From NCBI GenBank assembly GCA_041395865.1, contig JAWKZQ010000016.1:1-54316 (forward strand): 54,316 nt of DNA. Direction: 5' to 3'. Of this stretch, positions 1-9,325 are shown piece by piece. Origin of the DNA: IMCC2047 sp041395865. GTDB lineage: Bacteria > Pseudomonadota > Gammaproteobacteria > Pseudomonadales > IMCC2047. The notes under the pieces are model-generated. The model was not told where the DNA came from, ran no database searches, and saw only the letters and a list, made by a program, of their open reading frames with translations. Every line of letters starts with the position of its first letter. Position 1 is the stretch's first letter. The translations under genes and the position numbers were made by a program.

Positions 1-3000
1 CCCGCCGCACAGGCGGCTTAGAAAAGGAACAGAATAGAGCGGCATAGGACGCGCACGTTCCCCGCCGCACAGGCGGCTTAGAAATGGTGGTTTTACTAAA
101 TCATTTACTGAGCATTGTTCCCCGCCGCACAGGCGGCTTAGAAATTGTATTGTCATTGGTATTGCATCCGTGCGAGGTTCCCCGCCGCACAGGCGGCTTA
201 GAAAATCGGCGGTTTTTCTTCGATAAAGGTTTGATTGTTCCCCGCCGCACAGGCGGCTTAGAAAAGCCCAGGTAGTTGCCTGCCGTGCCGAAAGAAGTTC
301 CCCGCCGCACAGGCGGCTTAGAAATCAATGCCAAACCTAACCTTCTCCGACGATGCGTTCCCCGCCGCACAGGCGGCTTAGAAATTGAAAATCCCGCGCA
401 TTGTCAGCACGGTTGCGTTCCCCGCCGCACAGGCGGCTTAGAAAAGCCTGGTTACCCACCTGCAGACGCAAATCGCGTTCCCCGCCGCACAGGCGGCTTA
501 GAAATGCTGGATCGTCGTAAACCCGGCTGGCCCAACGTTCCCCGCCGCACAGGCGGCTTAGAAACCGGCCAGCTGGGATGATGCAGACGCATTGTCGTTC
601 CCCGCCGCACAGGCGGCTTAGAAATGTTCCAACCGCTGGGTCTATACCGGCTTCTTGTTCCCCGCCGCACAGGCGGCTTAGAAAAGTTGACGAAGAGCCA
701 AGCGCCGGTTTCTTCCGTTCCCCGCCGCACAGGCGGCTTAGAAAGGCAACTACCTGGGCTGGGATTGCGACCGCAAGTTCCCCGCCGCACAGGCGGCTTA
801 GAAAGCAAGCGATGACGGCTGGCGGGACGGCTGATAGTTCCCCGCCGCACAGGCGGCTTAGAAACGGCTTACCAATTGTTGTAAAACAAACAAGGAGTTC
901 CCCGCCGCACAGGCGGCTTAGAAAACAACCACCTGCACGTAGGTACAGCCCACCACGTTCCCCGCCGCACAGGCGGCTTAGAAAGCCAGGTGTGTGAGGA
1001 AAGCGCGTACTTTCTGGTTCCCCGCCGCACAGGCGGCTTAGAAAGCGGAATATCAGCCGTAGGCGCTTGAGAAAACGTTCCCCGCCGCACAGGCGGCTTA
1101 GAAATTAAGGATATAATTCATATCCGTTTCATTTTTGTTCCCCGCCGCACAGGCGGCTTAGAAAAGACTTCCGAATCGGGTACGACTCCTCAAGGCGTTC
1201 CCCGCCGCACAGGCGGCTTAGAAAATGAGAAAGTCAGGCTCATCGGTAACCGCAACGTTCCCCGCCGCACAGGCGGCTTAGAAAAATGATGCTCAAAGTC
1301 TGGATGCCTGGCATTTGTTCCCCGCCGCACAGGCGGCTTAGAAAGAATCCGACCAATCCTTACTTGATGTAATTGGGTTCCCCGCCGCACAGGCGGCTTA
1401 GAAAGCTCGTTCATGTCGCTACGCTCCTTTTTTTAAGTTCCCCGCCGCACAGGCGGCTTAGAAAACATGAAACACTTCACCCGTATCAGGATGGCAGTTC
1501 CCCGCCGCACAGGCGGCTTAGAAATCTAAAATTACCGGCAAGTTACGTTCCAATGAGTTCCCCGCCGCACAGGCGGCTTAGAAAAGCCACCCGACGCTGA
1601 CCGGGCCTGCCGGTGGGTTCCCCGCCGCACAGGCGGCTTAGAAAGGCGTCCCACAGCCGACCATTCACAGAATTATGTTCCCCGCCGCACAGGCGGCTTA
1701 GAAAGCGTAAGAAAACCGGCAATCACATGCTGGTTCGTTCCCCGCCGCACAGGCGGCTTAGAAAGTACATTGACGGCATGGCCGTTGGTGAAATGAGTTC
1801 CCCGCCGCACAGGCGGCTTAGAAAATTTAAGCGAAGAAACCAGCCGTCATTACTCCGTTCCCCGCCGCACAGGCGGCTTAGAAAGGGCGATATCGAGTAC
1901 CTGATCGAAGATTACCGTTCCCCGCCGCACAGGCGGCTTAGAAAAACAAACGATAGGCCAAACGATGAACACACGAGTTCCCCGCCGCACAGGCGGCTTA
2001 GAAAAATACGCCTATGACGTCAAAAGCGGTGCGGTCGTTCCCCGCCGCACAGGCGGCTTAGAAAAGTCGAAGAGACCAGGGGTTTACCCGGCTCATGTTC
2101 CCCGCCGCACAGGCGGCTTAGAAAAGCCATCCGCAGGCGACTCATAGCGCGGCATGGTTCCCCGCCGCACAGGCGGCTTAGAAACAGAGCGCGGACCATG
2201 CAGCGTCACAGCAACAGTTCCCCGCCGCACAGGCGGCTTAGAAATAGATAAGGCTTTGCCGTTGTTGGAGGTGTCCGTTCCCCGCCGCACAGGCGGCTTA
2301 GAAAAAACGCCGCGAAGACGAAGCCTGCAAGCTCAGGTTCCCCGCCGCACAGGCGGCTTAGAAACGGTATATATTGCGGGCCCGCATTTTGCTGGGGTTC
2401 CCCGCCGCACAGGCGGCTTAGAAAAATGGATCATATCGATTTAGCTATTCATGCCGGTTCCCCGCCGCACAGGCGGCTTAGAAATAAACCCCCGTTCCCC
2501 CGCTTTTGGGCGGCAGGTTCCCCGCCGCACAGGCGGCTTAGAAAAGCAAAGTGGAACAGGAGCGAACGGCGATTGCGTTCCCCGCCGCACAGGCGGCTTA
2601 GAAAGCCGAATACCGCACCGGCAATTACGCCGTTTAGTTCCCCGCCGCACAGGCGGCTTAGAAATCAATGCTCAGGCAGCAGCCAAACAACAGGCAGTTC
2701 CCCGCCGCACAGGCGGCTTAGAAATATTTGATTGATGACGAATTGAGCGCCAGTTGGTTCCCCGCCGCACAGGCGGCTTAGAAATTGTTCACCCCGCCCA
2801 ACTCCCTGCATATCGCGTTCCCCGCCGCACAGGCGGCTTAGAAACAACATTACCGACTACCTGGGCGTATTCCTGCGTTCCCCGCCGCACAGGCGGCTTA
2901 GAAAGCTTGCATCCCGGCAATGCCTTCTCCCCTGGCGTTCCCCGCCGCACAGGCGGCTTAGAAATGGTAAGGTGTGGCGACCCGGGCGCTTGAGCCGTTC

Positions 3001-4436
3001 CCCGCCGCACAGGCGGCTTAGAAATTTTGGCGAATGGCTGCCTGATCAGCCGGATTGTTCCCCGCCGCACAGGCGGCTTAGAAACAGGGAATCAAGCGAG
3101 CAATGGCGGCCAGCCCGTTCCCCGCCGCACAGGCGGCTTAGAAACGGGATGGGCAAGTAACCCCATGCCGCATCAAGTTCCCCGCCGCACAGGCGGCTTA
3201 GAAATGAAGCTGGAAAAGCTCACCAAGGGCAAGCTCGTTCCCCGCCGCACAGGCGGCTTAGAAAAAGCGTTGGTACCGCGGCGAGTAGTTCCACCGGTTC
3301 CCCGCCGCACAGGCGGCTTAGAAATAATTGCAAGCTCCGATATCGGCTTATTTTAGGTTCCCCGCCGCACAGGCGGCTTAGAAAAGTAGGCCGATTGCTC
3401 AGCAACGATATTGGCAGTTCCCCGCCGCACAGGCGGCTTAGAAAACCACGCCCGGCAATTCGGCAAATACGCTGTTGTTCCCCGCCGCACAGGCGGCTTA
3501 GAAACGAAGGCAATGAAACGGCGGTCGGGAAGTTCAGTTCCCCGCCGCACAGGCGGCTTAGAAAAGACAAAGATTTAGCACAAAAAATAAAGGCCGGTTC
3601 CCCGCCGCACAGGCGGCTTAGAAAATGAAAGCAGCGGACGTGATCAAGAAACTCAAGTTCCCCGCCGCACAGGCGGCTTAGAAACGTTACAAAAAGCGAG
3701 CCGTAAGATACCCCATGTTCCCCGCCGCACAGGCGGCTTAGAAATTTACCAATCGTCCAAAAATTGAGCGTATCCGGTTCCCCGCCGCACAGGCGGCTTA
3801 GAAATGAAATACGCGAAAGGGGCCCCAAAGCCCATAGTTCCCCGCCGCACAGGCGGCTTAGAAATTATGCGGCGAATTACCTTAAAAAATTATATAGTTC
3901 CCCGCCGCACAGGCGGCTTAGAAAGAAGTTTCCCCCAGGGTGATGCCGACAGCGTCGTTCCCCGCCGCACAGGCGGCTTAGAAATTTCGCCCCCGCACTT
4001 GACACGGTTGAGCCGTGTTCCCCGCCGCACAGGCGGCTTAGAAATACGGGGAGGCCGGGGCTGTAATAACCCATATGTTCCCCGCCGCACAGGCGGCTTA
4101 GAAAGATTATTCGGCGGGCGGTAGAACGTGGTCTGCGTTCCCCGCCGCACAGGCGGCTTAGAAATTTTTGAAAAAGGTTACAGCATCGATGAAGTCGTTC
4201 CCCGCCGCACAGGCGGCTTAGAAAATGAAGCGAGAAAACCGCCTATGCAAAAACTAGTTCCCCGCCGCACAGGCGGCTTAGAAAAATCCAGCATCGGCGC
4301 AACACATAACCGTCTAGTTCCCCGCCGCACAGGCGGCTTAGAAAACTCTAACGGGGGGCTTATGTCTCAATTTATCGTTCCCCGCCGCACAGGCGGCTTA
4401 GAAAGAAGAACAACCGAAAAAACAACCTAAAGGCGG

Positions 4437-4464
4437 GTTCCCCGCCGCACAGGCGACTTAGAAA
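4437..4464 (+). repeat. CRISPR repeat with G20A substitution
   Basis: This internal repeat reads GGCGA instead of GGCGG on the 3' side of the hairpin; the changed base is at 4456, repeat position 20. All other internal repeats seen have G there. In characterised type I-F systems Cas6f cuts directly 3' of this G at the base of the stem, so the change also replaces the closing C6-G20 pair by C-A. Confidence 0.9.
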
Positions 4465-4916
4465 TGAATGTCGGCATAACTCAGCAGCCCGACACCGTTC
4501 CCCGCCGCACAGGCGGCTTAGAAATGATGAACCAGAAAGCGATTACCGTAGAGGCGGTTCCCCGCCGCACAGGCGGCTTAGAAAACAAGTGGACGCCAAC
4601 GCCGGTTGTTCGAGCTGTTCCCCGCCGCACAGGCGGCTTAGAAAAGCTCGTACTTGGGCGCATCATGCAGGAATGGGTTCCCCGCCGCACAGGCGGCTTA
4701 GAAAAGGTTCGGCCAAATCAACTTATGCGACGGTAAGTTCCCCGCCGCACAGGCGGCTTAGAAAACACGAGCGAGATACGTGTGGAAGAAATATAAGTTC
4801 CCCGCCGCACAGGCGGCTTAGAAAAAAGGCTGAAGTGGGTAGGGAGGTTCCTGTTTGTTCCCCGCCGCACAGGCGGCTTAGAAATTTGACTATGCGAGCC
4901 ATTTCCCTGATTCCAA

Positions 4917-4944
4917 GTTCACCGCCGCACAGGCGGCTTAGAAA
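4917..4944 (+). repeat. Penultimate CRISPR repeat, C5A variant
   Basis: It is identical to the consensus except for A instead of C at repeat position 5 (base 4921), outside the stem. A at this position is also what common type I-F repeats such as that of Pseudomonas aeruginosa carry, so this may be an ancestral state kept at the old end of the array. Confidence 0.9.
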
Positions 4945-4976
4945 CATTTAAACTGCTTATAAGGCTCTTCCAAATG

Positions 4977-5004
4977 GTTCATCGCTGCATAAGCGGCTTA
5001 ATAA
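4977..5004 (+). repeat. Terminal degenerate CRISPR repeat
   Basis: Seven positions differ from the consensus (5, 6, 10, 14, 16, 25, 26). The differences at 10 (C to T) and 16 (G to A) restore a T-A pair, and C6T pairs with G20 as a wobble, so a five-pair stem TCGCT/AGCGG is still possible. Terminal repeat decay is normal at the leader-distal end; the pairing is what the sequence shows. Confidence 0.9.
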
Positions 5005-5015
5005 CTTGGCAATAC

Positions 5016-5441
5016 TTAATCAATTCTTCGAAGGGTCTCGCCAAGGCTTTTGCCAAAGCCCGCTGGCCTCACATCAATGGAAACGCCTTTCTTAGCCGCC
5101 TCCTGTACAGAAAGGATCTCTTCCCAGCACTGGAATTTACTCGAACTATCACGGCAGCGTATCAATACCTGGCGAACATGACTGGGGATTTCTAAGTAAA
5201 AATAAAAAGTCGTTGCGTTTCCCATATCAAACTCTTCATTGAATAAGCTGATATTGGCTTGATTGTCAGCCGCATACAGCCGGAAAAGGGTTTTTTTGGG
5301 AAAACCGCGGATGGCAACCGGTACTTTGATATGACGTAACCAGTGTCCAGAATTTTTGCTGTGTTTCGTTAACATGTTCTTCATCATTCTACTTAATAAA
5401 GACATTTTAACGTCCCAAAAGTTGCTCGGATCAGCAAACAT
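5016..5441 (-). CDS. Uncharacterised protein convergent with the CRISPR array
   Basis: The reading frame of about 141 codons ends with TAA at 5016-5018, only 11 bp from the last CRISPR repeat, and is read toward the array. A TTG lies one codon upstream of the ATG at 5441. An internal ATG at 5405 is an alternative start and has a better spaced GGGA upstream. The protein is mixed in composition with a basic N-terminal third (RMMKNMLTKHSK), no obvious signal peptide or membrane segment, and a C-terminal part rich in aromatic residues (TFYFYLEIP). I recognise no family. Its codon use looks ordinary and the frame is unlikely to be a chance product. Nothing shows a link to CRISPR function beyond position. 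Confidence 0.6.
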   Translation of the reverse strand: MFADPSNFWDVKMSLLSRMMKNMLTKHSKNSGHWLRHIKVPVAIRGFPKKTLFRLYAADNQANISLFNEEFDMGNATTFYFYLEIPSHVRQVLIRCRDSSSKFQCWEEILSVQEAAKKGVSIDVRPAGFGKSLGETLRRID

Positions 5442-5633
5442 CAAAAATATAACGCCTTGATATTAAAGAACTAATCAAACTTTCCTATCCAACCAAAAAT
5501 ATAAAAAGGACTGGTAAGACGAAGGCGCGCGGTTTTTGATAAAATTGCAATCACCGGTGACGGCAGCAAGATGGTAGAGGATTTAACACCGCCTGGCCGT
5601 TAACCAACCAACAACGTTAGCGAGGTCTCAATC

Positions 5634-6488
5634 ATGTCAAAACGTACATGCTTTGGTGCTACGCTGGTTAGCACAACACTGGTCCTCACCGCATTCACTG
5701 CTCATGCAGGAAACTCAACTCAACAGCCTATTCTTACCCGCTTTGCCCAAACGCAGTCGGAATCCAGCTTCGAACTCTCTGCAACGCGTTTTACCGATGT
5801 TGAGCTCGATGAAGCCGATCATTTCGATGGCTGGACAGCCAAAACGGAGTTAACCATCCCGTTCGAAGATGCCAAGCAGATCAGACTCTCCATCCCCTTC
5901 TACACAGATGGAGATGCCCGGTTAACCAAACCTGGTTCCTCTTTTACAGGCAAAACAATCGATATCGACGGTAATGGGGGGGTCTTTGACTATGCCACCT
6001 TGCAATACGAGCACCAGGTTCGTTTTGCCGATCAGTCGAACTATAATCTCGCCTACACCCTAGGCGGCGGGTTCAGAACCAAAGAACTGGATACAACGAC
6101 CGGCGATAAATTCAACCACACCGGAAGGATGTTACTGCTCGGTGCGAAAGCGGATTCCTATATCAACGGTGGCGATTCGCAACTTCTGATTAACGCGGGC
6201 ATTCGCTACTACCATGATGCCGACGACCTCAACCCGGAAAACAAGGACAGCTGGACTTGGGCCGACATCAAGACCGCCGTTATCTTTAGTAAATGGGGGG
6301 AGCGGACTCAGCCCGTCATTGAAGCCAGCTACCTTGGCGACTTTAATGACTATAACGAGCTAGCCCTTGTCCCTGAGCTTGTTTTTTTGCTGGATAAATC
6401 TGTTTCCCTGAAGCTGGGCGCGATTATTGGGGTGACCGATGATGGCAATGATGCCGGGGCCGTTGGCAGCCTTTCGATTAACTTCTAA
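5634..6488 (+). CDS. Putative outer-membrane beta-barrel protein
   Basis: It encodes 284 residues. The N-terminus is a signal peptide: basic start MSKRT, a hydrophobic stretch to about residue 22, and a likely cleavage after AHA at about residue 25. The mature part is rich in alternating hydrophobic/polar segments, Gly, Asp and aromatics, and ends SLSINF with a terminal Phe, as outer-membrane barrels do. No specific family was recognised; a transporter or porin-like role is inference only. The ATG at 5634 follows GCGAGG with suitable spacing. The gene stands alone with about 190 bp upstream for a promoter, and its transcript probably ends at the hairpin at 6541-6578 shared with the convergent symporter gene. 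Confidence 0.75.
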   Translation: MSKRTCFGATLVSTTLVLTAFTAHAGNSTQQPILTRFAQTQSESSFELSATRFTDVELDEADHFDGWTAKTELTIPFEDAKQIRLSIPFYTDGDARLTKPGSSFTGKTIDIDGNGGVFDYATLQYEHQVRFADQSNYNLAYTLGGGFRTKELDTTTGDKFNHTGRMLLLGAKADSYINGGDSQLLINAGIRYYHDADDLNPENKDSWTWADIKTAVIFSKWGERTQPVIEASYLGDFNDYNELALVPELVFLLDKSVSLKLGAIIGVTDDGNDAGAVGSLSINF

Positions 6489-6540
6489 ATCGCATTTGCT
6501 TAAGTCCTGGCTTAACTACCCAGGCAGTCAGGCGAGCAAG

Positions 6541-6578
6541 CGTCGGAACATAAATCCCGCGGGGTTTATGTTCCGACG
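6541..6578. terminator. Bidirectional terminator-like hairpin
   Basis: Arms CGTCGGAACATAAA (6541-6554) and its exact reverse complement (6565-6578) can be extended inward by TCCC/GGGG. The hairpin sits between two convergent genes and overlaps the last codons of the symporter gene. On the plus side it is followed by TCCCTTTATTT. The overlap with a stop codon and the long stem favour a terminator serving both directions. Confidence 0.7.
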
Positions 6579-7996
6579 GTCCCTTTATTTGTCAGCAGAC
6601 TCACCAAGACCACTGCCGCAAACGCGAAAATAAATGCTGGCACCAGCTCGTAGAGCACATCATGTAACGTTTCCCGCCAAAGGATCGCTGTCACAAAGCC
6701 TGTCAGCATGCCCGCCAATACACCCCAGGCCGTGGTGCGTTTCCAGGTGAGTTTAAGAATCATGGCCGGGCCGAAAGCCGCACCAAGGCCGGCCCAGGCA
6801 TAGAGTACAAAATCAAAAACAACCCTCACCTCACCCATTGCAATTAAGGTTGCCACCACGCCAACCAGTAATACCGCCAGCCGATTAATACGCACCCGGA
6901 TCCGCTCATCAGGCGATTTACGCAGCAAGCGAACATAGAGGTCATGACTCACCGCCGACGCACTGAGTAACAACTGGGAGTCGGCCGTCGAACAAATTGC
7001 TGCCAGAACCGCTGCAATCACTAATCCAGCCACGGCTCCGGGTAAAAAGTCCGCTGCCGCAATGGGTAGTGCCTGTTCAGGGTCAGGTAAACTGCCATAC
7101 ACGGCGTGCGCAGCAATGCCCAATAAAATTGCCCCGGTGAACAGCAGAAACACCCAAAGGCTCGCAATCAACGTACCCCGCCTGACCGCTGACCGGTCGC
7201 GGATAGCCATAAAACGCACCAGAATATGAGGTTGGCCCGGATAGCCAAGCGGAATACCAAACCAGACCGCAAAAAATCCGACCAGGGCCATTCCCGACCT
7301 TTCTGCAACAGGGTGAGTCAGCGTATTTGCCTGCTCCAGCTCATTGAGACGTTGCCAGAGCCCCTCAAAACCGCCCAGGTGAACAATCAGCACCAGCGGT
7401 AAAATCAGCAGCGCCGTTACCATCATCAATGCCTGTATCACATCCGTCCAGGCGACAGCCCTGAATCCACCGGATATGGTATAAACCATAACAATTGCCG
7501 CGCCACTCAATACCCCTGTCGCATAGGCCCAGCCGAAGGTTGCCGTGAAGGTCTTTCCCGCTGCATTCAATTGAGCCGCAACATAAGCCGTCAGCATGGT
7601 GCCAATGATCAGGACGCTCAGCAGCCGAATCAGCAAGGCGCTTGTCCCTTGATAACGGGCTGCCAGCACATCCGGAATGGTCAATGCCTGATTATGCAGG
7701 GAAAAATGTCGCAAGCGCTCGCCTATAACCAGCCAGTTAAACAGGAACGCCAAAACCGTTCCGGGAATAATCCATAGGGCACCGACACCTGTCGTAAAGG
7801 CGGTTCCGACCAGGCCCAGGGTCACCCAACCGCTTTCAGAACTTGCAGCCGAGGACAGGCCTGCAACAACGGAGCCCAGCCCACGGTTGGCCAGGAAGTA
7901 GTCGCTGGAAGTAGCACGGTTGTAACGCGCGCTATAAATACCCACCAGCAAAATCAGGAAGGTGTAGAGAAAAAAACTCAGCGCGACCGTATTCAT
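6566..7996 (-). CDS. Sodium:solute symporter, PutP-like
   Basis: The product has 476 residues and the hydrophobicity of a 12-13 segment membrane transporter of the SSS family (Na+/proline, Na+/pantothenate). Family-typical features are the N-terminal SDYFLANRGLGS block (about residues 31-42), the ASSESGWVTLGLVG segment of transmembrane helix 2, and GFRAVAWTDVIQALMM (about 178-193). It should take up an organic solute, most like proline, with Na+ across the inner membrane; substrate is inference from PutP resemblance. Start ATG 7996 lies 12 bp after the stop of the methyltransferase gene, so the two are probably co-transcribed. Its stop codon falls inside a terminator hairpin. Confidence 0.85.
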   Translation of the reverse strand: MNTVALSFFLYTFLILLVGIYSARYNRATSSDYFLANRGLGSVVAGLSSAASSESGWVTLGLVGTAFTTGVGALWIIPGTVLAFLFNWLVIGERLRHFSLHNQALTIPDVLAARYQGTSALLIRLLSVLIIGTMLTAYVAAQLNAAGKTFTATFGWAYATGVLSGAAIVMVYTISGGFRAVAWTDVIQALMMVTALLILPLVLIVHLGGFEGLWQRLNELEQANTLTHPVAERSGMALVGFFAVWFGIPLGYPGQPHILVRFMAIRDRSAVRRGTLIASLWVFLLFTGAILLGIAAHAVYGSLPDPEQALPIAAADFLPGAVAGLVIAAVLAAICSTADSQLLLSASAVSHDLYVRLLRKSPDERIRVRINRLAVLLVGVVATLIAMGEVRVVFDFVLYAWAGLGAAFGPAMILKLTWKRTTAWGVLAGMLTGFVTAILWRETLHDVLYELVPAFIFAFAAVVLVSLLTNKGTVGT

Positions 7997-8008
7997 AGCG
8001 GAGTTCGG

Positions 8009-8614
8009 CTAGGGTTTGACAGCCAAGACAATCAGCAGCTTTTCCTCATCGATATACTGCTGGACCTGCAAACCGAACGACCCCAGGAATTGCAGCGCTT
8101 CCTGCTCGGTAGGTAAAGGAGTGACTGGGTAAGGGTGCTGTTTCACAAGTCGTAGTACAAAACCTCTCCCTTCCGGGTGACTGATGACGACCCGCCCCCC
8201 TGGCCTCAGCATGCGTACGACATTGGAAAGCGCGCCGGTTTTATCGGCAATATTTCCATACATGGCATTCATAAACACGACATCAACGGATTGCTTGGGC
8301 AGCTGAAGATCGTAAATATCACATTGATGGCGCTCTACCTCGGGAAATCGCCATTGAACTTGGGCCAACATCTGCGCGGACAGATCACAGCCAATAATAT
8401 GCCCCGGGTTGTAGCTTTTTATCTGGGGTATCAGGGCGCCGGTTCCAGTGCCGATATCAAGAACCGTTTCTCCTTTTGAAATAGCCGGTGCAGCAACGAT
8501 TCTTGCCATGCGTTCGATGACGTCCTCCGGTAATGGGGCCAGAAATGATTGCACGGACTCATCAAAAGCCTTTCCCTGAGCCTCGTTGAACTTGTTTCGG
8601 CGGTCTTTATCCAC
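8009..8614 (-). CDS. Class I SAM-dependent methyltransferase
   Basis: This 201-residue protein carries the SAM-binding motif I VLDIGTGTGALIPQ (about residues 52-65), an acidic motif II region GCDLSAQML, and the post-motif FMNAMYGNIAD with MLRPGGRVVIS (about 140-150), the usual Rossmann-fold layout of UbiE/type 11 methyltransferases. The substrate cannot be told. The start is GTG at 8614, preceded by AGAGGG at good spacing. It is the first gene of a two-gene minus-strand unit with the symporter, and is divergent from the YbaK-type gene. Confidence 0.85.
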   Translation of the reverse strand: MDKDRRNKFNEAQGKAFDESVQSFLAPLPEDVIERMARIVAAPAISKGETVLDIGTGTGALIPQIKSYNPGHIIGCDLSAQMLAQVQWRFPEVERHQCDIYDLQLPKQSVDVVFMNAMYGNIADKTGALSNVVRMLRPGGRVVISHPEGRGFVLRLVKQHPYPVTPLPTEQEALQFLGSFGLQVQQYIDEEKLLIVLAVKP

Positions 8615-8765
8615 GATTCAAGCCCTCTTTAGACGCTTACCCCCATTCTCCTCCGCAACCCGGACAAGCTCAAGAAATCCCGGAAAGTGCCGTGTGGTTT
8701 AGAGGATTATTTAATTCTCAAGGCGTACAATTTAAGAGTAAGTGTCGTACAGAGGAGGGTTAACC

Positions 8766-9245
8766 ATGAGCATTTCAACTCGAGTTGCGGCCTATCTTGA
8801 TAACCAGGGTATCGAATATGACACCATCAACCATATTCATACCAGCACGGCGGCCGGCAGCGCTACAACGGCCCATGTGCCACTGAAATCCGTCGCCAAG
8901 GCGGTGGTGCTTGAAGATCATGACAGCCATCACCTGATGGCTATCCTGCCCGCCGATCAAAAACTCAGTTTGCACAAACTGAATCGGCAGATGAATGCCG
9001 AGCTGCATTTGGTGGATGAAGAAAATGTCTATCAACTGTTTGAAGATTGCGATCCAGGTGCCGTTCCCGCTATAGGCAAGGCCTATAACATGAACGCAAT
9101 CTATGATGAATCGCTAGACCAGCTGGAGGATATTTATCTGGAAGCCGGGGATCACGAAACGCTGATTCACCTGGATAAAAGGCAGTTTGGCAAATTAATG
9201 GCAAACACCAAACAGGGGCAATTCGGCAGCCAGAATTATTACTAA
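8766..9245 (+). CDS. YbaK/EbsC-type aminoacyl-tRNA deacylase
   Basis: The product is about 159 residues. It is a single YbaK/prolyl-tRNA-editing domain: N-terminal helix with YLDNQGIEYDTINH, then LKSVAKAVVL with the conserved Lys, LPADQKLSLHKL, and the late motif DPGAVPAIGKAYN carrying the G-x-x-P-x-G signature. Such proteins hydrolyse mischarged tRNAs (for example Cys- or Ala-tRNAPro) in trans. ATG 8766 is chosen because AGGAGGG lies just upstream; an in-frame GTG at 8742 would place that Shine-Dalgarno inside the gene. A transcript would end near the strong hairpin at 9272-9303. Confidence 0.85.
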   Translation: MSISTRVAAYLDNQGIEYDTINHIHTSTAAGSATTAHVPLKSVAKAVVLEDHDSHHLMAILPADQKLSLHKLNRQMNAELHLVDEENVYQLFEDCDPGAVPAIGKAYNMNAIYDESLDQLEDIYLEAGDHETLIHLDKRQFGKLMANTKQGQFGSQNYY

Positions 9246-9271
9246 TCGATCGGGATTGGCGCAAGAGGGGC

Positions 9272-9303
9272 GCCTGCTTCAGGCAGGATCGCCTGAAGCA
9301 GGC
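9272..9303. terminator. 13-bp perfect hairpin between convergent genes
   Basis: GCCTGCTTCAGGC (9272-9284), loop AGGATC, then the exact reverse complement (9291-9303). It lies between the convergent deacylase and trhP genes. There is no T-run, so it may be a terminator stem or a transcript-end stabiliser. Confidence 0.55.
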
Positions 9304-9325
9304 CGGTTGTAAGACAGCCTCGCGT

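Larger units (their letters stand above)
1..5004 (+). CRISPR. Type I-F CRISPR array, leader-distal portion (83 spacers)
   Basis: Strict 60-nt periodicity runs from the left edge to 5004: a 28-nt repeat beginning GTTC, with hairpin CCGCC-GCACA-GGCGG and ending CTTAGAAA, alternates with 32-nt spacers. Full repeats start at 57 and every 60 nt to 4977; the first (1-24) lacks its first four bases because of the window edge. Spacer k occupies 25+60(k-1) to 56+60(k-1), giving 83 spacers, all exactly 32 nt. Repeat length, sequence plan, 5-bp stem with 5-nt loop and spacer length match type I-F (Cas6f/Csy4-processed) arrays; this is family knowledge, since no cas gene is in the window. The repeats stay essentially identical until the last two, which are degenerate, so the right end is the leader-distal (oldest) end. 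Transcription should run left to right from a leader left of position 1. Total array size is unknown. Confidence 0.98.

Noticed and set aside
361..3060. Shared 9-10-nt words among other spacers (for example TGCAGACGCA in spacers 8 and 10, GGCGCTTGAG in 18 and 50)
   Set aside because: Words this short are expected by chance among 83 spacers; only the 16-nt match of spacers 5 and 13 stands out.
3601..3656. Spacer resembling the start of a HicA-type or phage gene (ATGAAAGCAGCGG)
   Set aside because: A 32-nt fragment is not enough to name a target gene without a search.
84..4951. Many ORFs on both strands across the array with repeated VPRRTGGLE, SPPHRRLRK or SKPPVRRGT motifs
   Set aside because: They are translations of CRISPR repeats; a 60-nt period keeps all frames in register. 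They are not repeat proteins.
8742..8765. GTG start for the YbaK-type protein
   Set aside because: It would encode the AGGAGGG Shine-Dalgarno as protein; ATG 8766 has ideal spacing.
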